Assembly (NCBI GenBank): GCA_032622095.1
Contig: CP136064.1
Location: forward strand, 1,116,001-1,180,000
Direction: 5' to 3'
Length of the DNA stretch: 64,000 nt
Origin: Siphonodentalium dalli
Taxonomy: Eukaryota > Mollusca > Scaphopoda > Gadilida > Siphonodentaliidae
The notes under the pieces were generated by a model. That model did no database searches. It was not told where the DNA came from and saw nothing but the letters and a program-made list of their open reading frames with translations. The position numbers and the translations under genes are program-made. The number at the start of each line of letters is the position of its first letter. Within the stretch, counting starts at the first letter, position 1. Positions 52,001-64,000 of the stretch are shown here, piece after piece.

Positions 52001-54059
52001 ATGGTGGAGTACGGTTGGATATTTTCTATTTGGCGCATGTTTCTCCATACCGCGCCATGTCAAATCTGGCCATATCCGAATCGGGTTGTCATTTACAATG
52101 ACTACAGAAAATAAATATCTTCATGTTGGAATGCAAATGTATGTTTAAAGGAACACATGTATCTCAACTTAAAGGGACATAAGTAACACAGTCACCAACT
52201 TTAAGGGGTATCTGCTATAGACTGGTTCCATGGTGGAGTACGGTTGGATATTTTCAATTTGGCGCATGTTTTTCCATACCGCGCCATGTCAAATCTGGCC
52301 ATATCCGAATCGGGTTGTCATTTACAATGACTACAGAAAATAAATATCTTCATGTTGGAAAGCAAATGTATGTTTAAAGGAACAGATGTAACTCAACTTA
52401 AAGGGACATAAGTAACACAGTCACCAACTTAAAGGGGTATCTGCTATAGACTGGTTCCATGGTGGAGTACGGTTGGATATTTTCAATTTGGCGCATGTTT
52501 CTCCATACCGCGCCATGTCAAATCTGGCCATATCCGAATCGGGTTGTTATTTACAATGACTGCAGAAAATATATATCTTCATGGTGGAATGCAAATGTAT
52601 GTTTAAAGGAACAGATGTATCTCAACTTAAAGGGACATAAGTAACACAGTCACCAACTTAAAGGGGTATCTGCTATAGACTGGTTCCATGGTGGAGTACG
52701 GTTGGATATTTTCAATTTGGCGCATGTTTCTCCCTACCGCGCCATGTCAAATCTGGCCATATCCGAATCGGGTTGTCATTTACAATGACTACAGAAAATA
52801 AATATCTTCATGTTGGAATGCAAATGTATGTTTAAAGGAACAGATGTATCTCAACTTAAAGGGACATAAGTAACAGTCACCAAATGTAAGGGGTATCTGC
52901 TATAGACTGGTTCCATGGTGGAGTACGGTTGGATATTTTCAATTTGGCGCTTGTTTCTCCATACCGCGCCATGTCAAATCTGGCCATATCCGAATCGGGT
53001 TGTCATTTACAATGACTGCAGAAAATATATATCTTCATGGTGGAATGCAAATGTATGTTTAAAGGAACAGATGTATCTCAACTTAAAGGGACATAAGTAA
53101 CACAGTCACCAACTTTAAGGGGTATCTGCTATAGACTGGTTTCATGGTGGAGTACGGTTGGATATTTTCAATTTGGCGCATGTTTCTCCATACCGCGCCA
53201 TGTCAAATCTGGCCATATCCGAATCGGGTTGTCATTTACAATGACTGCAGAAAATATATATCTTCATGTTGGAATGCAAATGTATGTTTAAAGGAACAGA
53301 TGTATCTCAACTTAAAGGGACATAAGTAACACAGTCACCAACTTTAAGGGGTATCTGCTATAGACTGGTTCCATGGTGGAGTACGGTTGGATATTTTCAA
53401 TTTGGCGCATGTTTTTCCATACCGCGCCATGTCAAATCTGGCCATATCCGAATCGGGTTGTCATTTACAATGACTACAGAAAATAAATATCTTCATGTTG
53501 GAAAGCAAATGTATGTTTAAAGGAACAGATGTATCTCAACTTAAAGGGACATAAGTAACACAGTCACCAACTTTAAGGGGTATCTGCTATAGACTGGTTA
53601 CATGGTGGAGTACGGTTGGATATTTTCAATTTTGCACATGTTTCTCCATACCGCGCCATGTCAAATCTGGCCATATCCTAATCGGGTTGTCATTTACAAT
53701 GACTGCAGAAAATATATATCTTCATGTTGGAATGCAAATGTATGTTTAAAGGAACACATGTATCTCAACTTAAAGGGACATAAGTAACACAGTCACCAAC
53801 TTTAAGGGGTATCTGCTATAGACTGGTTCCATGGTGGAGTACGGTTGGATATTTTCAATTTGGCGCATGTTTTTCCATACCGCGCCATGTCAAATCTGGC
53901 CATATCCGAATCGGGTTGTCATTTACAATGACTACAGAAAATAAATATCTTCATGTTGGAAAGCAAATGTATGTTTAAAGGAACAGATGTATCTCAACTT
54001 AAAGGGACATAAGTAACACAGTCACCAACTTAAAGGGGTATCTGCTATAGACTGGTTCC
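49024..54059 (+). repeat. 22-23-unit HOR, copy 2 (22 units, 5,036 bp)
   Basis: The order is that of copy 1 except that the A unit after X is missing: X at 49024 is followed directly by B at 49253. That removes one 229-bp unit. The two-base deletion recurs near 52874, as does the D YC D trio at 53373-54059. Copy 2 therefore derives from the same parent as copy 1, with a single-unit loss. Confidence 0.88.
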
Positions 54060-57000
54060 ATGGTGGAGTACGGCTGGATATTTTCAATTTGGCGCATGTT
54101 TCTCCATACCGCGCCATGTCAAATCTGGCCATATCCGAATCGGGTTGTCATTTACAATGACTGCAGAAAATATATATCTTCATGTTGGAATGCAAATGTA
54201 TGTTTAAAGGAACAGATGTATCTCAACTTAAAGGGACATAAGTAACACAGTCACCAACTTTAAGGGGTATCTGCTATAGACTGGTTACATGGTGGAGTAC
54301 GGTTGGATATTTTCAATTTTGCGCATGTTTCTCCATACCGCGCCATGTCAAATCTGGCCATATCCGAATCGGGTTGTCATTTACAATGACTGCAGAAAAT
54401 AAATATCTTCATGTTGGAATGCAAATGTATGTTTAAAGGAACAGATGTATCTCAACTTAAAGGGACATAAGTAACACAGTCACCAACTTAAAGAGGTGTC
54501 TGATTTAGACTGGTTCCATGGTGGAGTACGGTTGGATATTTTCTATTTGGCGCATGTTTCTCCATACCGCGCCATGTCAAATATGGCCATATCCGAATCG
54601 GGTTGTCATTTACAATGACTACAGAAAATAAATATCTTCATGTTGGAATGCAAATGTATGTTTAAAGAAACAGATGTATCTCAACTTAAAGGGACATAAG
54701 TAACACAGTCACCAACTTTAAGGGGTATCTGCTATAGACTGGTTCCATGGTGGAGTACTGTTGGATATTTTCAATTTGGCGCATGTTTCTCCATACCGCG
54801 CCATGTCAAATCTGGCCATATCCGAATCGGGTAGTCATTTACAATGACTACAGAAAATAAATATCTTCATGTTGGAATGCAAATGTATGTTTAAAGGAAC
54901 ACATGTATCTCAACTTAAAGGGACATAAGTAACACAGTCACCAACTTTAAGGGGTATCTGCTATAGACTGGTTCCATGGTGGAGTACGGTTGGATATTTT
55001 CAATTTGGCGCATGTTTTTCCATACCGCGCCATGTCAAATCTGGCCATATCCGAATCGGGTTGTCATTTACAATGACTACAGAAAATAAATATCTTCATG
55101 TTGGAAAGCAAATGTATGTTTAAAGGAACAGATGTATCTCAACTTAAAGGGACATAAGTAACACAGTCACCAACTTAAAGGGGTATCTGCTATAGACTGG
55201 TTCCATGGTGGAGTACGGTTGGATATTTTCAATTTGGCGCATGTTTCTCCATACCGCGCCATGTCAAATCTGGCCATATCCGAATCGGGTTGTTATTTAC
55301 AATGACTGCAGAAAATATATATCTTCATGTTGGAATGCAAATGTATGTTTAAAGGAACAGATGTATCTCAACTTAAAGGGACATAAGTAACACAGTCACC
55401 AACTTAAAGGGGTATCTGCTATAGACTGGTTCCATGGTGGAGTACGGTTGGATATTTTCAATTTGGCGCATGTTTCTCCCTACCGCGCCATGTCAAATCT
55501 GGCCATATCCGAATCGGGTTGTCATTTACAATGACTACAGAAAATAAATATCTTCATGTTGGAATGCAAATGTATGTTTAAAGGAACAGATGTATCTCAA
55601 CTTAAAGGGACATAAGTAACACAGTCACCAACTTTAAGGGGTATCTGCTATAGACTGGTTCCATGGTGGAGTACGGTTGGATATTTTCAATTTGGCGCTT
55701 GTTTCTCCATACCGCGCCATGTCAAATCTGGCCATATCCGAATCGGGTTGTCATTTACAATGACTGCAGAAAATATATATCTTCATGGTGGAATGCAAAT
55801 GTATGTTTAAAGGAACAGATGTATCTCAACTTAAAGGGACATAAGTAACACAGTCACCAACTTTAAGGGGTATCTGCTATAGACTGGTTTCATGGTGGAG
55901 TACGGTTGGATATTTTCAATTTGGCGCATGTTTCTCCATACCGCGCCATGTCAAATCTGGCCATATCCGAATCGGGTTGTCATTTACAATGACTGCAGAA
56001 AATATATATCTTCATCTTGGAATGCAAATGTATGTTTAAAGGAACAGATGTATCTCAACTTAAAGGGACATAAGTAACACAGTCACCAACTTTAAGGGGT
56101 ATCTGCTATAGACTGGTTCCATGGTGGAGTACGGTTGGATATTTTCTATTTGGCGCATGTTTCTCCATACCGCGCCATGTCAAATCTGGCCATATCCGAA
56201 TCGGGTTGTCATTTACAATGACTGCAGAAAATAAATATCTTCATGTTGGAATGCAAATGTATGTTTAAAGGAACAGATGTATCTCAACTTAAAGGGACAT
56301 AAGTAACACAGTCACCAACTTTAAGGGGTATCTGCTATAGACTGGTTACATGGTGGAGTACGGTTGGATATTTTCAATTTTGCACATGTTTCTCCATACC
56401 GCGCCATGTCAAATCTGGCCATATCCTAATCGGGTTGTCATTTACAATGACTGCAGAAAATAAATATCTTCATGTTAGAATGCAAATGTATGTTTAAAGG
56501 AACAGATGTATCTCAACTTAAAGGGACATAAGTAACACAGTCACCAACTTAAAGAGGTGTCTGATTTAGACTGGTTCCATGGTGGAGTACGGTTGGATAT
56601 TTTCTATTTGGCGCATGTTTCTCCATACCGCCATGTCAAATCTGGCCATATCCGAATCGGGTTGTCATTTACAATGACTACAGAAAATAAATATCTTCAT
56701 GTTGGAATGCAAATGTATGTTTAAAGAAACAGATGTATCTCAACTTAAAGGGACATAAGTAACACAGTCACCAACTTTAAGGGGTATCTGCTATAGACTG
56801 GTTCCATGGTGGAGTACTGTTGGATATTTTCAATTTGGCGCATGTTTCTCCCTACCGCGCCATGTCAAATCTGGCCATATCCGAATCGGGTTGTCATTTA
56901 CAATGACTACAGAAAATAAATATCTTCATGGTGGAATGCAAATGTATGTTTAAAGGAACAGATGTATCTCAACTTAAAGGGACATAAGTAACACAGTCAC

Positions 57001-60000
57001 CAACTTTAAGGGGTATCTGCTATAGACTGGTTCCATGGTGGAGTACGGTTGGATATTTTCAATTTGGCGCATGTTTCTCCATACCGCGCCATGTCAAATC
57101 TGGCCATATCCGAATCGGGTTGTCATTTACAATGACTGCAGAAAATAATTATCTTCATGTTGGAATGCAAATGTATGTTTAAAGGAACAGATGTATCTCA
57201 ACTTAAAGGGACATAAGTAACACAGTCACCAACTTAAAGAGGTGTCTGATTTAGACTGGTTCCATGGTGGAGTACGGTTGGATATTTTCTATTTGGCGCA
57301 TGTTTCTCCATACCGCGCCATGTCAAATCTGGCCATATCCGAATCGGGTTGTCATTTACAATGACTACAGAAAATAAATATCTTCATGTTGGAATGCAAA
57401 TGTATGTTTAAAGGAACACATGTATCTCAACTTAAAGGGACATAAGTAACACAGTCACCAACTTTAAGGGGTATCTGCTATAGACTGGTTCCATGGTGGA
57501 GTACGGTTGGATATTTTCAATTTGGCGCATGTTTTTCCATACCGCGCCATGTCAAATCTGGCCATATCCGAATCGGGTTGTCATTTACAATGACTACAGA
57601 AAATAAATATCTTCATGTTGGAAAGCAAATGTATGTTTAAAGGAACAGATGTAACTCAACTTAAAGGGACATAAGTAACACAGTCACCAACTTAAAGGGG
57701 TATCTGCTATAGACTGGTTCCATGGTGGAGTACGGTTGGATATTTTCAATTTGGCGCATGTTTCTCCATACCGCGCCATGTCAAATCTGGCCATATCCGA
57801 ATCGGGTTGTTATTTACAATGACTGCAGAAAATATATATCTTCATGGTGGAATGCAAATGTATGTTTAAAGGAACAGATGTATCTCAACTTAAAGGGACA
57901 TAAGTAACACAGTCACCAACTTAAAGGGGTATCTGCTATAGACTGGTTCCATGGTGGAGTACGGTTGGATATTTTCAATTTGGCGCATGTTTCTCCCTAC
58001 CGCGCCATGTCAAATCTGGCCATATCCGAATCGGGTTGTCATTTACAATGACTACAGAAAATAAATATCTTCATGTTGGAATGCAAATGTATGTTTAAAG
58101 GAACAGATGTATCTCAACTTAAAGGGACATAAGTAACACAGTCACCAAATGTAAGGGGTATCTGCTATAGACTGGTTCCATGGTGGAGTACGGTTGGATA
58201 TTTTCAATTTGGCGCTTGTTTCTCCATACCGCGCCATGTCAAATCTGGCCATATCCGAATCGGGTTGTCATTTACAATGACTGCAGAAAATATATATCTT
58301 CATGGTGGAATGCAAATGTATGTTTAAAGGAACAGATGTATCTCAATTTAAAGGGACATAAGTAACACAGTCACCAACTTTAAGGGGTATCTGCTATAGA
58401 CTGGTTTCATGGTGGAGTACGGTTGGATATTTTCAATTTGGCGCATGTTTCTCCATACCGCGCCATGTCAAATCTGGCCATATCCGAATCGGGTTGTCAT
58501 TTACAATGACTGCAGAAAATATATATCTTCATGTTGGAATGCAAATGTATGTTTAAAGGAACAGATGTATCTCAACTTAAAGGGACATAAGTAACACAGT
58601 CACCAACTTTAAGGGGTATCTGCTATAGACTGGTTCCATGGTGGAGTACGGTTGGATATTTTCTATTTGGCGCATGTTTCTCCATACCGCGCCATATCAA
58701 ATCTGGCCATATCCGAATCGGGTTGTCATTTACAATGACTGCAGAAAATAGATATCTTCATGTTGGAATGCAAATGTATGTTTAAAGGAACAGATGTATC
58801 TCAACTTAAAGGGACATATGTAACACAGTCACCAACTTTAAGGGGTATCTGCTATAGACTGGTTCCATGGTGGAGTACGGTTGGATATTTTCAATTTGGC
58901 GCATGTTTCTCCCTACCGCGCCATGTCAGATCTGGCCATATCCGAATCGGGTTGTCATTTACAATGACTGCAGAAAATAAATATCTTCATGTTGGAATGC
59001 AAATGTATGTTTAAAGGAACAGATGTATCTCAACTTAAAGGGACATAAGTAACACAGTCACCAACTTTAAGGGGTATCTGCTATAGACTGGTTACATGGT
59101 GGAGTACGGTTGGATATTTTCAATTTTGCGCATTTTTCTCCATACCGCGCCATGTCAAATCTGGCCATATCCTAATCGGGTTGTCATTTACAATGACTGC
59201 AGAAAATAAATATCTTCATGTTAGAATGCAAATGTATGTTTAAAGGAACAGATGTATCTCAACTTAAAGGGACATAAGTAACACAGTCACCAACTTAAAG
59301 AGGTGTCTGATTTAGACTGGTTCCATGGTGGAGTACGGTTGGATATTTTCTATTTGGCGCATGTTTCTCCATACCGCGCCATGTCAAATCTGGCCATATC
59401 TGAATCGGGTTGTCATTTACAATGACTACAGAAAATAAATATCTTCATGTTGGAATGCAAATGTATGTTTAAAGAAACAGATGTATCTCAACTTAAAGGG
59501 ACATAAGTAACACAGTCACCAACTTTAAGGGGTATCTGCTATAGACTGGTTCCATGGTGGAGTACTGTTGGATATTTTCAATTTGGCGCATGTTTCTCCC
59601 TACCGCGCCATGTCAAATCTGGCCATATCCGAATCGGGTTGTCATTTACAATGACTACAGAAAATAAATATCTTCATGGTGGAATGCAAATGTATGTTTA
59701 AAGGAACAGATGTATCTCAACTTAAAGGGACATAAGTAACACAGTCACCAACTTTAAGGGGTATCTGCTATAGACTGGTTCCATGGTGGAGTACGGTTGG
59801 ATATTTTCAATTTGGCGCATGTTTCTCCATACCGCGCCATGTCAAATCTGGCCATATCCGAATCGGGTTGTCATTTACAATGACTGCAGAAAATAATTAT
59901 CTTCATGTTGGAATGCAAATGTATGTTTAAAGGAACAGATGTATCTCAACTTAAAGGGACATAAGTAACACAGTCACCAACTTAAAGAGGTGTCTGATTT

Positions 60001-63000
60001 AGACTGGTTCCATGGTGGAGTACGGTTGGATATTTTCTATTTGGCGCATGTTTCTCCATACCGCGCCATGTCAAATCTGGCCATATCCGAATCGGGTTGT
60101 CATTTACAATGTCTACAAAAAACAAATATCTTCATGTTGGAATGCAAATGTATGTTTAAAGGAACAGATGTATCTCAACTTAAAGGGACATAAGTAACAC
60201 AGTCACCAACTTTAAGGGGTATCTGCTATAGACTGGTTCCATGGTGGAGTACGGTTGGATATTTTCAATTTGGCGCATGTTTCTCCCTACCGCGCCATGT
60301 CAAATCTGGCCATATCCGAATCGGGTTGTCATTTACAATGACTACAGAAAATAAATATCTTCATGTTGGAATGCAAATGTATGTTTAAAGGAACAGATGT
60401 ATCTCAACTTAAAGGGACATAAGTAACACAGTCACCAACTTTAAGGGGTATCTGCTATAGACTGGTTCCATGGTGGAGTACGGTTGGATATTTTCAATTT
60501 GGCGCTTGTTTCTCCATACCGCGCCATGTCAAATCTGGCCATATCCGAATCGGGTTGTCATTTACAATGACTACAGAAAATAAATATCTTCATGTTGGAA
60601 TGCAAATATATGTTTAAAGGAACAGATGTATCTCAACTTAAAGGGACATAAGTAACACAGTCACCAACTTTAAGGGGTATCTGCTATAGACTGGTTCCAT
60701 GGTGGAGTACGGTTGGATATTTTCAATTTGGCGCTTGTTTCTCCATACCGCGCCATGTCAAATCTGGCCATATCCGAATCGGGTTGTCATTTACAATGAC
60801 TACAGAAAATAAATATCTTCATGTTGGAATGCAAATGTATGATTAAAGAAACAGATGTATCTCAACTTAAAGGGACATAAGTAACACAGTCACCAACTTT
60901 AAGGGGTATCTGCTATAGACTGGTTCCATGGTGGAGTACTGTTGGATATTTTCAATTTGGCGCATGTTTCTCCCTACCGCGCCATGTCAAATCTGGCCAT
61001 ATCCGAATCGGGTTGTCATTTACAATGACTACAGAAAATAAATATCTTCATGTTGGAATGCAAATGTATGTTTAAAGGAACAGATGTATCTCAACTTAAA
61101 GGGACATAAGTAACACAGTCACCAACTTTTAGGGGTATCTGCTATAGACTGGTTCCATGGTGGAGTACGGTTGGATATTTTCAATTTGGCGCATGTTTTT
61201 CCATACCGCGCCATGTCAAATCTGGCCATATCCGAATCGGGTTGTCATTTACAATGACTACAGAAAATAGATATCTTCATGTTGGAAAGCAAATGTATGT
61301 TTAAAGGAACAAATGTATCTCAACTTAAAGGGACATAAGTAACACAGTCACCAACTTAAAGGGGTATCTGCTATAGACTTGTTCCATGGTGGAGTACGGT
61401 TGGATATTTTCAATTTGGCGCATGTTTCTCCATACCGCGCCATGTCAAATCTGGCCATATCCGAATCGGGTTGTCATTTACAATGACTACAGAAAATAAA
61501 TATCTTCATGTTGGAAAGCAAATGTATGTTTAAAGGAACAGATGTATCTCAACTTAAAAGGACATAAGTAACACAGTCACCAACTTAAAGGGGTATCTGC
61601 TATAGACTGGTTCCATGGTGGAGTACGGTTGGATATTTTCAATTTGGTGCATGTTTCTCCATACCGCGCCATGTCAAATCTGGCCCTATCCGAATCGGGT
61701 TGTTATTTACAATGACTGCAGAAAATATATATCTTCATGGTAGAATGCAAATGTATGTTTAAAGGAACAGATGTATCTCAACTTAAAGGGACATAAGTAA
61801 CACAGTCACCAACTTTAAGGGGTATCTGCTATAGACTGGTTCCATGGTGGAGTACGGTTGGATATTTTCAATTTGGCGCATGTTTCTCCATACCGCGCCA
61901 TGTCAAATCTGGCCATATCCGAATCGGGTTGTCATTTACAATGACTACAGAAAATAGATATTTTCTTGTTGGAATGCAAAAGTATGTTTAAAGGAACAGA
62001 TGTAACTCAACTTAAAAGGAGATAAGTAACACAGTCACCAACTTAAAGGGGTGTCTGATTTAGACTGGTTCCATGGTGGAGTACGGTTGGATATTTTCAA
62101 TTTGGCGCATGTTTCTCCATACCGCGCCATGTCAAATCTGGCCATATCCGAATCGGGTTGTCATTTACAATGACTGCAGAAAATAAATATCTTCATGTTG
62201 GAATGCAAATGTATGTTTAAAGGAACAGATGTATCTCAACTTAAAGGAACATAGGTAACACAGTCACCAACTTAAAGAGGTGTCTGATTTAGACTGGTTC
62301 CATGGTGGAGTACGGTTGGATATTTTCTATTTGGCGCATGTTTCTCCATACCGCGCCATGTCAAATCTGGCCATATCCGAATCGGGTTGTCATTTACAAT
62401 GACTACAGAAAATAAATATCTTCATGTTGGAATGCAAATGTATGTTTAAAGGAACAGATGTATCTCAACTTAAAGGGACATAAGTAACACAGTCACCAAC
62501 TTTAAGGGGTATCTGCTATAGACTGGTTCCATGGTGGAGTACGGTTGGATATTTACTATTTGGCGCATGTTTCTCCATACCGCGCCATGTCAAATCTGGC
62601 CATATCCGAATTGGGTTGTCATTTACAATGACTACAGAAAATAAATATCTTCATGTTGGAATGCAAATGTATGTTTAAAGAAACAGATGTATCTCAACTT
62701 AAAGGGACATAATAAGTAGCACAGTCACCAACTTTAAGGGGTATCTGCTATAGACTGGTTCCATGGTGGAGTACTGTTGGATATTTTCAATTTGGCGCAT
62801 GTTTCTCCCTACCGCGCCATGTCAAATCTGGCCATATCCGAATCGGGTTGTCATTTACAATGACTACAGAAAATAGATATCTTCATGTTGGAATGCAAAT
62901 GTATGTTTAAAGGAACAGATGTATCTCAACTTAAAGGGACATAAGTAACACAGTCACCAACTTAAAGGGGTATCTGCTATAGACTGGTTCCATGGTGGAG

Positions 63001-63220
63001 TACGGTTGGATATTTTCAATTTGGCGCATGTTTCTCCATACCGCGCCATGTCAAATCTGGCCATATCCGAATCGGGTTGTCATTTACAATGACTGCAGAA
63101 AATATATATCTTCATGGTGGAATGCAAATGTATGTTTAAAGGAACAGATGTATCTCAACTTAAAGGGACATAAGTAACACAGTCACCAACTTAAAGAGGT
63201 GTCTGATTTAGACTGGTTCC
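54060..63220 (+). repeat. 40-unit block, second copy (9,161 bp)
   Basis: All 40 units of 23602-32763 recur in order. The first 20 units (54060-58637) double as the third copy of the 22-23-unit HOR, which then diverges after H'. Differences from the first copy that I saw: restoration of the base missing at 24585; a two-base deletion near 56630 (ATACCGCCATG); AATAATTATC at 57035 where the first copy has AATGATTATC; CTCAATTTAAAGG near 58345; CATATGTAAC near 58817; CTTTTAGGGG near 61128; CTTAAAAGGACAT near 61555; and GTTATTT near 61703. About ten changes in 9.16 kb is around 99.9% identity. Confidence 0.9.
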
Positions 63221-64000
63221 ATGGTGGAGTACGGTTGGATATTTTCTATTTAGCGCATGTTTCTCCATACCGCGCCATGTCAAATCTGGCCATATCCGAA
63301 TCGGGTTGTCATTTACAATGATTACAGAAAATAAATATCTTCATGTTGGAATGCAAATGTATGTTTAGAGGAACAGATGTATCTCAACTTAAAGGGACAT
63401 AAGTAACACAGTCACCAACTTTAAGGGGTATCTGCTATAGACTGGTTCCATGGTGGAGTACGGTTGGATATTTACTATTTGGCGCATGTTTCTCCATACC
63501 GCGCCATGTCAAATCTGGCCATATCCGAATCGGGTTGTCATTTACAATGACTACAGAAAATAAATATCTTCATGTTGGAATGCAAATGTATGTTTAAAGG
63601 AACAGATGTATCTCAACTTAAAGGGACATAAGTAACACAGTCACCAACTTAAAGGGGTATCTGCTATAGACTGGTTCCATGGTGGAGTACGGTTGGATAT
63701 TTTCAATTTGGCGCATGTTTCTCCATACCGCGCCATGCCAAATCTGGCCCTATCCGAATCGGGTTGTCATTTACAATGACTGCAGAAAATATATATCTTC
63801 ATGGTGGAATGCAAATGTATGTTTAAAGGAACAGATGTATCTCAACTTAAAGGGACATAAGTAACACAGTCACCAACTTTAAGGGGTATCTGCTATAGAC
63901 TGGTTCCATGGTGGAGTACGGTTGGATATTTTCAATTTGGCGCATGTTTCTCCATACCGCGCCATGTCAAATCTGGCCCTATCCGAATCGGGTTGTCATT
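63221..64000 (+). repeat. Terminal units AP AQ AM and partial AN
   Basis: After AL at 62992 the order differs from the first block. AP (63221) has the B linker with private TTTAGCGC, AATGATTAC and TGTTTAGAGG. AQ (63450) has TTTACTATT with normal AATCGGG and no three-base insertion. AM (63679, with CATGCCAAATC) and the start of an AN-like unit (63908, GGCCCTATCC) then resume the order seen at 32764-33221. The last unit is cut by the window end. Confidence 0.82.

Larger units (their letters stand above)
1..64000 (+). repeat. 229-bp satellite DNA array filling the window
   Basis: The same unit recurs from the first base to the last in one orientation. Taking ATGGTGGAG as the phase marker, successive copies begin at 30, 259, 488, 717, 946, 1175 and so on to 63908. 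Spacing is 229 bp with few exceptions: 228 (a one-base deletion in the linker before K and O units, in P units, and at 24585), 227 (units at 47652, 52688 and 56579) and 232 (units at 32074, 33680, 35972 and 62531). No stretch of even 50 bases falls outside the repeat, so there is no gene, intergenic region, transposon or inversion to annotate. Units differ from each other by roughly 2-6%, while copies of the same higher-order block are nearly identical. Arrays of this kind are eukaryotic heterochromatin, often centromeric. A centromeric role is inference only, and I do not recognise the family. Confidence 0.98.

Noticed and set aside
58760-59014. 84-residue frame crossing a unit boundary
   Set aside because: It exists only because CATAAGTAAC became CATATGTAAC near 58817, removing the usual stop. 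The matching copy near 28360 has the stop. It is a chance product of one substitution.
946-63864. Repeated 61-residue open frames as a protein family
   Set aside because: They are the same stretch of satellite read again and again. One T/A variant (ATATATAT against AATAAAT) decides whether the frame is open, most units are closed, and substitutions ignore codon position. No promoter, splice or poly(A) context is evident.
1-64000. CRISPR array or bacterial tandem repeat
   Set aside because: There are no short repeats alternating with unique spacers. The entire 229 bp is repeated with no unique sequence, and no cas-like or other gene is present.
1-64000. Assembly artefact producing the duplications
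   Set aside because: It cannot be excluded without reads, especially for the 40-unit and 12-unit copies. However, private differences in each long copy (24585, 56630, 58817, 61128, 61555) argue that both 40-unit copies are real.

Overview
The whole 64,000-base window is one uninterrupted, head-to-tail satellite DNA array on a single strand. The repeat unit is 229 bp and about 40% G+C (91 of 229 bases in the representative copy). I parsed 280 successive units by the recurring ATGGTGGAG block. The first is at 30 and the last, partial one at 63908, giving 279 intervals averaging 229.0 bp. I found no protein gene, RNA gene, transposon, inversion or unique sequence. Short open frames of about 61 codons recur because the unit is repeated. 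They open or close with single base changes and are not annotated as genes. The only reasonable host is a eukaryote with large tandem satellite arrays, such as a centromeric, pericentromeric or other heterochromatic block. I do not recognise the satellite family and cannot name the species.

Units differ by roughly 2-6%, and the differences are inherited in fixed orders, so the array has higher-order repeat (HOR) structure. I use letters for unit types. A, M and Y units have TTAC before the ATG and mostly TTTTGCG. B and related types have the linker AAAGAGGTGTCTGATTTAG. C has TACTGTTGG. D has GTTTTTCC. E has GTTATTT. F has CTCCCTACC. G has GCGCTTG. H has GGTTTC. J, N and T have TTTACTATT. K has GCGCTATG. 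L has AAATGAATG. O has TACTGTTGTA. X has ACGGCTGG. Primes mark sub-variants. Other letters are defined where they are used.

Layout. 30-10098: A to O, then a 12-unit block present twice in tandem, then O U V W J K L M. 10328-17650: a second copy of that series with only one 12-mer. 16736-25890: a 20-unit HOR (J to O, A B' C'' D X, A to I) twice in tandem. 23602-32763: a 40-unit block, including a distinctive section from 28181 with many private variants. 33680-38263: a 10-unit block twice in tandem. 36891-46277: two further partial copies of the 20-mer. 43759-58637: three copies of a 22-23-unit HOR. 54060-63220: the 40-unit block again, 30.46 kb away and about 99.9% identical by eye. 63221-64000: two extra units, after which the older order resumes, so the long duplication probably runs past the window edge.

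Nothing in the window acts as a gene system. The biology is that of satellite turnover: nested tandem duplications of 2, 10, 12, 20 and 22-23 units plus a long duplication about 133 units away. This fits unequal exchange and recent amplification. All comparisons were made by eye.
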